Source: Paramuribaculum sp. (GTDB lineage Bacteria; Bacteroidota; Bacteroidia; Bacteroidales; Muribaculaceae). From it: DNA of 5,664 bases. Each line of letters starts with the position of its first letter. Position 1 is the stretch's first letter. The stretch covers positions 1 to 5,664 of the forward strand of contig JAIDXU010000306.1 in the NCBI GenBank assembly GCA_029058455.1, given 5' to 3'. Shown here piece after piece: positions 1 to 5,664 of the stretch. The position numbers were made by a program, and so were the translations under genes. A model generated the notes under the pieces. The model made no database searches. It had not been told where the DNA came from and worked only from the letters and a program-made list of their open reading frames with translations.

Positions 1-172
1 GCGGGTCGGCATATTCAGGATATTGCGCCTCGAGAGCTTCAAGCTCTTTGAGGAGCATATCGAAGTCGCGGTCAGAAATCTCCGGTGAGTTGAGCACATA
101 ATAATTATGGTTGTGACGGTTGATTTCCTGCCTAAGTCTTTCGATTGATTCGCGGGGAGAAATTTCGCTCAT
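1..172 (-). CDS. ligA: NAD-dependent DNA ligase LigA, N-terminal fragment (partial)
   Basis: The first 57 codons are visible and the gene continues past the left edge. LigA seals DNA nicks in replication and repair, using NAD+ to adenylate itself. The fragment covers the N-terminal Ia domain that binds the NMN half of NAD+. It reads MSEISPRESIERLRQEINRH followed by NHNYYVLNSPEISDRDFDML (residues 21-40) and LKELEALEAQYPEYADP, matching the LigA pattern of a leading helix, YxV.(D/N)xPEISDxE(Y/F)D and a leucine-rich helix. By alignment with E. coli LigA, the NMN-contact residues Tyr22, His23, Asp32, Tyr35 and Asp36 correspond to Tyr24, Tyr25, Asp34, Phe37 and Asp38; these changes look like ordinary variation. 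The ATG is the first in this frame that gives a normal N-terminus; the 44-bp spacer after purF has no Shine-Dalgarno sequence and no clear promoter or terminator. The adenylation lysine and later domains are outside the window. Confidence 0.93.
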   Translation of the reverse strand, partial: MSEISPRESIERLRQEINRHNHNYYVLNSPEISDRDFDMLLKELEALEAQYPEYADP

Positions 173-216
173 GATGAGTGTAGTGGCTGAAGTTTTAGGA
201 AACAGATGTGAGGCGA

Positions 217-2121
217 TCAGCGTTTGTCAACGTTACCTTCATAGAAGTTTACGAATGCCCTGTTGACCAACCTTGTGCCGCCGGGGGTGGGATAGTTGCC
301 GGAGAAATACCAGTCGCCCGGATGATCGGGCACTGACCTGTGGAGACCCTCGAGGGTCTGATAGACCAGCTCAACCTCACACGACAGGTCATCGGGAGTG
401 AGAAGCCGTGCAATCTCGTCAGCTATCTGCTTATCGGTGAAAGGACTGTAGACCTCCTTTACATAGTTTTCGGGATTTACCTCCGGATGATTGAGCGAAT
501 AGAGACATTTCTGATAAACATTGTCGAGAATATGAGTCATATTTCGCTTTTTGAGCAGGCTGACAGCTGCGCGGAAAGCAATAAACTCGCCTATGCGCGA
601 CATGTCAATGCCATAGCAGTCTGGATAGCGCACTTGTGGAGCTGACGACGCCACAATAATCTTGCGCGGTTTCAACCTGTCGAAGATTCGGAGAATCGAG
701 CGTTTGAGCGTGGTGCCTCTCACAATTGAGTCGTCGATAACCACAAGAGTGTCAATATTGTCTTTGATACATCCGTAGGTCACATCATAGACATGGGCGG
801 CAAGATCATTGCGGGTTGAGCTTTCAGAAATAAAGGTACGCAATTTTATATCCTTGATTGCGATTTTCTCGATTCTGAGGCGGTGAGCGCTTATATCCGC
901 GAGGGTTTCACGGTTGAGATTGCCGCTATCTGCAAGCTGGAGAATTATGTTCTGTTTTATTTCAGACAGCCGATTGTCAAGACCCTCCATCATGCCAATA
1001 AAGGCCACTTCGGCAGTGTTGGGTATAAACGAAAATACCGTATTGTCGAGCCGTGTGAGAGTCGAATCGGCCGGCGGGAGGGCATCGATAATGCTGTCGG
1101 TGAGATTGCGGCCGAGAGCTTTGCGCTCGCGATATATATCGGCGTCGGAGCCGCGTGAGAAATAAATGCGTTCAAACGAGCAGCGGCAGTTGTCGGTAGC
1201 CGGAAGAATCTGCTCAATGCGCATATCTGCGTCAGGTTCCACTATTAGCGCGCTTCCGGGCTGAAGCTCCTTGATGGCGTCAAACGGCTTGTTCAGCACC
1301 GTCTGGATAACCGGGCGCTCGGAGGCAACTACAATTATTTCATCGTCGGCATAGTAGAAAGCGGGGCGGATTCCTTTGGGATCGCGCAGGGTGAACATAT
1401 CGCCTGAACCGGTGGCGCCGCAGATCACATAACCGCCGTCCCACATCGGAGCTTCTGCACGAAGCACCCTTCCGAGATCGAGACATTTCTCGATTGTGTG
1501 GGTGAGCATCGGCTCGGGCATCTCAAAGCGGTGACGCCGGTAGAGACGCTGATTTTCGGAGTCAAGCGCATAACCGAGCTGTTCGAGCAACATTACGGTG
1601 TCGGCATAGATGCGTGGATGCTGGCCGCGCTCCACGATCGATTTGAAAATATCCTCAACATTGGTCATGTTGAAATTGCCACACAACAGAAGGTTGCGCG
1701 ACGGCCAGTTGTTGCGCCTCAGAAAAGGATGAACATAGCTGATACCGCTTTTGCCGGTAGTGGAATACCGGAGGTGACCCATATAGATTTCACCGATAAA
1801 GGGGGCATAACGTGCCGCATCTTCGGGCGTCATATCCTCGAGACCTATTGCGGCGAGCTTCGGCATGATTCCGTCGAAAATCTCGGAGATGGCGCCGGTG
1901 CCGAGAGCCCTTTCGCGGAAGATATACTCCTCGCCCGGTTCGGCCATCATTTTCACAACGCCGATTCCGGCAGCTTCCTGCCCGCGGTTGTGCTGTTTCT
2001 CCATCAGGAGATAGAGCTTTTCAAGGCCGAAAGCATAGGTGCCGTATTTCTTCTTGTAGTGCTCGAGAGGTTTGCGCAGCCTTATCATGGCCACGCCACA
2101 CTCGTGTTTTATGAGTTCCAT
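217..2121 (-). CDS. purF: Amidophosphoribosyltransferase family protein, enlarged Bacteroidota-type form
   Basis: This 634-residue protein has the two-domain layout of glutamine PRPP amidotransferase, which makes 5-phosphoribosylamine in the first step of purine synthesis. The Ntn glutaminase domain has a probable nucleophile Cys8 after a short leader MELIKHE, then QHNRGQEAAGI (43-53), GHLRYSTTG with Arg118 (115-123), GNFNMTN (148-154), Asp174 in YADTVMLL (172-179) and LRDPKGIRP (245-253). The phosphoribosyltransferase domain has FERIYFSRGSD (316-326), IPNTAEVAFIGMMEGL (366-381), KLRTFI (426-431), the PRPP loop VVIDDSIVRGTT (460-471), SSAPQVRYPDCYGIDM (492-507) and a family-like end FSGNYPTPGG (606-615). 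It is well over 100 residues longer than E. coli or B. subtilis PurF, with extra segments near 16-27, 87-112 and 381-417. The oxyanion-hole Gly is Phe150, the flexible loop lacks the usual KNRYVG and KLN motifs, and the paired C-terminal Fe-S cysteines are absent. The ATG fits a cleaved leader of the B. subtilis kind. Family membership is secure; standard PurF activity is inferred, and a specialised paralogue is the alternative. Confidence 0.85.
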   Translation of the reverse strand: MELIKHECGVAMIRLRKPLEHYKKKYGTYAFGLEKLYLLMEKQHNRGQEAAGIGVVKMMAEPGEEYIFRERALGTGAISEIFDGIMPKLAAIGLEDMTPEDAARYAPFIGEIYMGHLRYSTTGKSGISYVHPFLRRNNWPSRNLLLCGNFNMTNVEDIFKSIVERGQHPRIYADTVMLLEQLGYALDSENQRLYRRHRFEMPEPMLTHTIEKCLDLGRVLRAEAPMWDGGYVICGATGSGDMFTLRDPKGIRPAFYYADDEIIVVASERPVIQTVLNKPFDAIKELQPGSALIVEPDADMRIEQILPATDNCRCSFERIYFSRGSDADIYRERKALGRNLTDSIIDALPPADSTLTRLDNTVFSFIPNTAEVAFIGMMEGLDNRLSEIKQNIILQLADSGNLNRETLADISAHRLRIEKIAIKDIKLRTFISESSTRNDLAAHVYDVTYGCIKDNIDTLVVIDDSIVRGTTLKRSILRIFDRLKPRKIIVASSAPQVRYPDCYGIDMSRIGEFIAFRAAVSLLKKRNMTHILDNVYQKCLYSLNHPEVNPENYVKEVYSPFTDKQIADEIARLLTPDDLSCEVELVYQTLEGLHRSVPDHPGDWYFSGNYPTPGGTRLVNRAFVNFYEGNVDKR

Positions 2122-2139
2122 AAAAAAATTACCCGGAAA

Positions 2140-4329
2140 TCAGCGGATGAACAGAAGTTCGCGATATTTGGGCAGAGGCCACATTTCGTTGTCGATCATC
2201 TGTTCGAGATGATCTATATGGTCGCGGATCACATCCATCACAGGCACGACAGTGTCGTGGTAGGCCACGGCTTTCTCGCGCTCGGCGGGAATGCGGTTGG
2301 CAACCTTGCGGGCATTGACCATATCTTTGACATCGTTACGGATGCTGTTGATATGGAAAGCGATTGCTTCGATAGCCTCCATATCGCTCTGAATGAGAGA
2401 ATCAGCTTTGTTGGCTGTGAACACACTCTTGATTTTGAGCACGTTGTCGAGCAGCATTGACTGATAGCGCATGGCTACCGGGATAATATGGTTGAGAGCG
2501 AGATCGCCGAGCACTCTGGCTTCGATCTGCACTTTCTTTGTATACATTTCCCATTTAACCTCGTTGCGGGCCTCAAGCTCGACTTTTGAAAAGACTCCGG
2601 CTTCGGTAAACATTTTTATCGAGGCGGGGGCGAGGTATGAGTCGAATATCGCGGGAACAGAAGTCTCGCAGTCGAGACCGCGGCGGGCGGCTTCAGCTTT
2701 CCATTCATCGGAATAACCGTTACCGTCGAAGTGGATAGGTTCGGATTCAAGGATGAGGGTGCGGATTTCTTCAAGCAGGGCAGTGCGGAGGGGCTGACCT
2801 TGAGCGAGACGCTTGTCAACGGCTTCTTTAAAGAGAGTGAGCTGTTCGGAAACAGCGGTGTTGATGGCAATCATGGGCGAAGCGCAGTTGGCCGACGCTC
2901 CCAAGGCACGGAATTCAAAGCGGTTACCGATAAAGGCAAAAGGCGATGTGCGGTTGCGGTCGGTCGCATCGATCATAATCTCGGGAATCTGCGACAGGTT
3001 GAGGTTGATTTCCTCCTTGTCGTTAAGATCTATGAGGTCATCGGTCGACGAGGTAGCGATACGCGACAGAATATTGGCCAGCTGTGTGCCGGTGAATATC
3101 GAGATAATGGCTGGAGGTGCTTCGTTGGCGCCGAGACGATGGGCGTTTGTAGCCGACATAATCGAGGCTTTGATCAGGCCGTTGTGACGGTAAACGGCAG
3201 CCATTACGTTGACTACAAAGGTGATGAACTGAAGATTGTCTTTCGATGTCTTACCGGGTGAGAAGAGCATGGTGCCGGTATCGGTGCCGAGACTCCAGTT
3301 GTTGTGCTTGCCCGAACCGTTGATTCCGGCAAAAGGTTTTTCGTGTAGAAGCACACGGAAGTGATGACGGCTTGCAACTTCGGCCATCAGCGACATGAGC
3401 AGAAGGTTGTGGTCGTTGGCGAGGTTGGTTTCCTCGAATATGGGGGCGAGCTCAAACTGGTTTGGCGCCACCTCATTGTGGCGCGTTTTGGCGGGGATGC
3501 CAAGCTTGTGGCATTCGATCTCGAGGTCGAGCATGAAAGCCTCCACTCTTGAGGGGATGGCGCCGAAATAATGGTCTTCGAGCTGCTGGTTCTTGGCTGA
3601 TTCGTGGCCCATGAGCGTGCGTCCGGTGAGCATTAGGTCCGGACGGGCTGAATAGAGCGACTCATCGACGAGAAAATATTCCTGCTCCCAGCCGAGATAG
3701 CTCTTCACATGGTTGACTTCGGGGTCAAAGAGTCTTACCACCGCAGTGGCGGCACGGTCCACACTGTTGAGAGCTCTCAGCAGGGGAGTCTTATAGTCAA
3801 GCGATTCGCCTGTATAGGAGATGAAGATGGTGGGAATACAGAGGGTGTTGCCGAGGATAAATGCGGGGGAGGAGATGTCCCATGCTGAATATCCGCGGGC
3901 TTCGAAAGTGTTGCGGATACCGCCATTGGGGAAGCTCGAGGCGTCGGGCTCCTGCTGCACGAGGAGCTTGCCGGTGAAGTTTTCGACTACTCCGCCCTTG
4001 CCGTCGTGGTCGATGAAAGCATCGTGTTTTTCGGCGGTAGTCTCTGTGAGCGGCTGAAACCAGTGGGTATAGTGGCGGGCTCCGTTCTCTATGGCCCAGC
4101 GTTTCATGCCTTCGGCCACTTCATCGGCCACTTCACGCGGGAGGGGCTCCTTATTGTCGATGGCGTTGCATAGTGCCTCGTAGGTTTTGGCAGGGAGGTA
4201 TTCAAACATCTTCTGTCGGTTGAATACATATTTGCCATAGTATTTTTCCGGACGTTCGGCCGGTATTTCCACCGGATCTGCCTTGCGGTTGAAGGCTTCG
4301 TCGACTACTTTGAATCTAAGTGATGACAT
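2140..4329 (-). CDS. glnN: Glutamine synthetase type III
   Basis: The 729-residue product is a GSIII enzyme, which joins ammonium to glutamate with ATP to form glutamine in the cytoplasm. The length matches GSIII (about 700-730 residues) and far exceeds GSI or GSII. The N-terminal region contains the GSIII-specific segment YVFNRQKMFEYLP (34-46). The catalytic domain carries GWEQEYFLVD (213-222) with metal- and glutamate-site glutamates, EVAPNQFELAPIFEE (286-300), the ATP-site stretch KPFAGINGSGKHNNWSLG (331-348), NRFEFRALGASANCASP (469-485), and a long helical C-terminal part typical of GSIII, ending around residue 729. Known GSIII enzymes form dodecamers with a ring arrangement unlike GSI. 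The gene follows dapL after 52 bp and precedes the glutamine-consuming purF by 18 bp, which suggests a shared transcript. The chosen ATG matches the usual GSIII N-terminus (MSSLRFKVVDEAFNRK); the spacer shows no Shine-Dalgarno sequence. No truncation or missing key residue was seen. Databases may also call this gene glnA. Confidence 0.96.
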   Translation of the reverse strand: MSSLRFKVVDEAFNRKADPVEIPAERPEKYYGKYVFNRQKMFEYLPAKTYEALCNAIDNKEPLPREVADEVAEGMKRWAIENGARHYTHWFQPLTETTAEKHDAFIDHDGKGGVVENFTGKLLVQQEPDASSFPNGGIRNTFEARGYSAWDISSPAFILGNTLCIPTIFISYTGESLDYKTPLLRALNSVDRAATAVVRLFDPEVNHVKSYLGWEQEYFLVDESLYSARPDLMLTGRTLMGHESAKNQQLEDHYFGAIPSRVEAFMLDLEIECHKLGIPAKTRHNEVAPNQFELAPIFEETNLANDHNLLLMSLMAEVASRHHFRVLLHEKPFAGINGSGKHNNWSLGTDTGTMLFSPGKTSKDNLQFITFVVNVMAAVYRHNGLIKASIMSATNAHRLGANEAPPAIISIFTGTQLANILSRIATSSTDDLIDLNDKEEINLNLSQIPEIMIDATDRNRTSPFAFIGNRFEFRALGASANCASPMIAINTAVSEQLTLFKEAVDKRLAQGQPLRTALLEEIRTLILESEPIHFDGNGYSDEWKAEAARRGLDCETSVPAIFDSYLAPASIKMFTEAGVFSKVELEARNEVKWEMYTKKVQIEARVLGDLALNHIIPVAMRYQSMLLDNVLKIKSVFTANKADSLIQSDMEAIEAIAFHINSIRNDVKDMVNARKVANRIPAEREKAVAYHDTVVPVMDVIRDHIDHLEQMIDNEMWPLPKYRELLFIR

Positions 4330-4381
4330 ATATAGCTGGAGTTGTATTCGTTATGGGTGAAATTAATCGGATAAATCCGGA

Positions 4382-5614
4382 TCAGAAACTCAAGGAAGCT
4401 ATGCGCTCCACAGCTTCTTCTGTGTCGTCGCGACGGCCGAAGGCAGTGAGGCGGAAGTAGCCTTCGCCCGAAGGACCGAATCCTACACCGGGAGTGCCGA
4501 CCACGTTGCAGCGCTGGAGCAGAAGGTCGAAAAACTCCCATGATGAGAGTCCGTCGGGTGTCTTGAGCCATATATAGGGAGCGTCAATGCCGCCCCATGC
4601 GCGAAGCCCGGCGGCAGCGAGCCCGCTGCGGAGTATAGAGGCATTGGTCATATAGAAACCGATTGTCTCGGCGATCTGCTCTTTCCCCTGAGGGGTATAG
4701 AGGGCCTCCGCCGCACGCTGTGTGATATAGCTTGCGCCATTGAATTTGGTTGACTGGCGGCGGAGCCACAGCGAGTGGAGGCTCACTTCGGCTCCCGAGG
4801 AGCTTTGGCCGCAAAGCTGACGGGGTATTACGGTATAGCCGCAGCGTATGCCTGTGAAACCAGCTGTTTTTGAAAAACTCCTGAACTCGATCGCTACCTC
4901 TCTGGCCCCCTCGATCTCATAGATGGATCGGGGGATTTCGGGAGAGGAGACATAGGCCTCGTAGGCGGAGTCAAAGAATATGATTGAACCGTTGGCGCGT
5001 GCGTAGTCCACCCACTGTTTGAGCTGCGGGCGGGTGAGGGTAGTGCCGGTGGGATTGTTGGGATAGCAGAGGTAAATCACATCCGGACGCTCTGCCGGGA
5101 GAGCGGGCACGAAGTCGTTGGCGGCAGTGCAGGGGAGATATATGATGCGGCTCCAGCGTCCGTCGGGCAGCAATTCTCCCGCACGCCCGGCCATCACGTT
5201 GGTGTCAACATAGACGGGATAGACCGGATCGGTCACCGCAATGCGACAGTCGGCAGCGAGTATGTCGCCTATATTGCCGGTGTCGCTCTTGGCGCCGTCG
5301 GATATGAAGATCTCATCGGGGGAGATATCTATGCCGCGTGCGGCATAGTCGCCTTCAGCTATCTTTTCACGAAGAAACAGGTATCCCTGCTCGGGACCGT
5401 AGCCGTGGAATGTGGTTTCGTCTGCCTCATGGTCAACTCCGGCGCGGAGGCCTTGGATAGCGGCAGCACAGAGGGGGCGGGTAACATCGCCTATGCCCAT
5501 GCGGATTATCCTGGCAGATGGGTGTGACTCTCTGAAAGCTTCGACTTTGCGTGCTATTTCAGAGAATAGGTAGCTGGCGCGGAGCTTTGTGAAATTATCA
5601 TTGATATGTACCAT
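4382..5614 (-). CDS. dapL: LL-diaminopimelate aminotransferase (DapL)
   Basis: This is a PLP-dependent fold-type I aminotransferase of 410 residues, the usual DapL length. DapL converts tetrahydrodipicolinate directly to LL-2,6-diaminopimelate using glutamate as amino donor, bypassing the succinylase or acetylase branch of lysine and peptidoglycan synthesis; it acts in the cytoplasm. The N-terminus ([20 protein letters not shown], residues 4-23) is the characteristic DapL start. Other landmarks are GYGPEQGY (71-78), the cofactor-phosphate region [11 protein letters not shown] (105-115), YPNNPTG (184-190), FDSAYEAY with Asp215 and Tyr218 (214-221), the Schiff-base lysine Lys249 in [15 protein letters not shown] (246-260), the DapL-typical [20 protein letters not shown] (285-304), and the carboxylate-binding Arg388 in [11 protein letters not shown] (383-393). 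The ATG gives the expected N-terminus and lies 14 bp after the probable dapF stop. That spacer contains CCTCC rather than a GGAGG ribosome site, as is common in Bacteroidota. The gene looks intact and ordinary. Confidence 0.96.
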   Translation of the reverse strand: MVHINDNFTKLRASYLFSEIARKVEAFRESHPSARIIRMGIGDVTRPLCAAAIQGLRAGVDHEADETTFHGYGPEQGYLFLREKIAEGDYAARGIDISPDEIFISDGAKSDTGNIGDILAADCRIAVTDPVYPVYVDTNVMAGRAGELLPDGRWSRIIYLPCTAANDFVPALPAERPDVIYLCYPNNPTGTTLTRPQLKQWVDYARANGSIIFFDSAYEAYVSSPEIPRSIYEIEGAREVAIEFRSFSKTAGFTGIRCGYTVIPRQLCGQSSSGAEVSLHSLWLRRQSTKFNGASYITQRAAEALYTPQGKEQIAETIGFYMTNASILRSGLAAAGLRAWGGIDAPYIWLKTPDGLSSWEFFDLLLQRCNVVGTPGVGFGPSGEGYFRLTAFGRRDDTEEAVERIASLSF

Positions 5615-5628
5615 AATGTATGTGGAGG

Positions 5629-5664
5629 TTAGCTTTGTCTGGTGTAGCGTCCGGTGAATACCTC
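5629..5664 (-). CDS. dapF: Diaminopimelate epimerase, C-terminal end only (partial)
   Basis: Only the final 11 codons and a TAA stop are visible; the rest lies beyond the right edge. The translated tail is [11 protein letters not shown]. DapF proteins end in a strand of the type 'GPAxxVFxGxx', and the VFTGRY stretch fits that pattern. The position supports the call: the gene ends 14 bp before dapL on the same strand, and DapF performs the next step of the pathway, converting LL-diaminopimelate to meso-diaminopimelate for lysine and peptidoglycan synthesis. No catalytic cysteine can be seen because those parts are outside the window. The identification rests on a very short peptide plus context, so another gene ending here is possible. 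Confidence 0.55.
   Translation of the reverse strand, partial: EVFTGRYTRQS

Noticed and set aside
2122..2150. Possible intrinsic terminator between glnN and purF, suggested by the T-run
   Set aside because: The only pairing found upstream of the T-run is about three base pairs (CCG with CGG), far too weak for a terminator stem.
1498..2460. Plus-strand open frame of 320 codons antisense to the glnN-purF junction
   Set aside because: It spans parts of two well-identified genes on the other strand. Its translation shows no recognisable domain, and long open frames opposite GC-balanced coding sequence are expected by chance.
2731..3261. Plus-strand open frame of 176 codons inside glnN
   Set aside because: It lies fully antisense to the conserved catalytic region of GSIII. 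Its composition resembles a mirror of that gene and nothing recognisable is encoded.
4368..4379. Small inverted repeat CGGAT-TT-ATCCG just after the dapL stop
   Set aside because: The stem is at most five pairs, with an impossibly short loop unless one pair opens, and no T-run follows. It is not a credible terminator.
4359..4388. Promoter-like pair upstream of glnN: TTTC, 19 bp, then TAATTTC on the minus strand
   Set aside because: The layout resembles the Bacteroidota promoter (TTTG, about 19-21 bp, TAnnTTTG), but both boxes lack the G and the downstream box has two mismatches. The upstream box is inside dapL. The match is too weak to list without a mapped transcription start.
4305..4571. 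Minus-strand open frame of 88 codons overlapping the dapL 3' end and the glnN start in another frame
   Set aside because: It is arginine-rich out-of-frame translation of the dapL end. It covers the 52-bp spacer but has no recognisable domain and would overlap both genes.
1..5664. Mobile element, CRISPR array, defence system, tRNA or rRNA
   Set aside because: Five core-metabolism genes account for almost all bases. The four spacers total about 130 bp and hold no repeats, integrase, or RNA-gene-like structure.

Overview
The window reads as one tightly packed stretch of Bacteroidota chromosome, most likely Bacteroidales. Every gene I can support lies on the minus strand. The evidence for the lineage is the combination of an LL-diaminopimelate aminotransferase (DapL), a type III glutamine synthetase (GSIII, the class first described in Bacteroides), an enlarged PurF-type amidotransferase, and gene starts with no Shine-Dalgarno sequence. 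By eye the base composition is balanced to mildly GC-rich, which would fit a Muribaculaceae-like gut member better than an AT-rich Bacteroides, but this placement is tentative.

Reading in the direction of transcription (right to left): the last 11 codons of a probable diaminopimelate epimerase gene (dapF, 5664-5629); a 14-bp spacer; dapL (5614-4382); a 52-bp spacer; the GSIII gene glnN (4329-2140); an 18-bp spacer; a 634-residue amidophosphoribosyltransferase-family gene (purF, 2121-217); a 44-bp spacer; and the first 57 codons of NAD-dependent DNA ligase (ligA, 172-1, running off the left edge). No gap exceeds 52 bp. I see no RNA genes, mobile elements, CRISPR arrays, convincing terminators or frameshifts.

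Functionally, DapL and DapF perform consecutive steps of the short lysine/peptidoglycan route (tetrahydrodipicolinate to LL-DAP to meso-DAP), with glutamate as amino donor. GSIII fixes ammonium onto glutamate to give glutamine. The PurF-family enzyme is expected to spend glutamine on PRPP in the first committed step of purine synthesis. The cluster therefore links glutamate/glutamine flow to cell-wall and nucleotide precursors, with a replication/repair ligase at its end. Shared transcription is inferred from spacing and orientation only.

This is mostly core metabolism and I do not see a new defence or mobile system. The part that most deserves a second look is the PurF-family protein. It keeps the nucleophile Cys, the glutamine-site residues and the PRPP loop. 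It differs from textbook PurF by having Phe in place of the oxyanion-hole Gly, a divergent flexible loop, an insertion of about 37 residues, and no Fe-S cysteine set.
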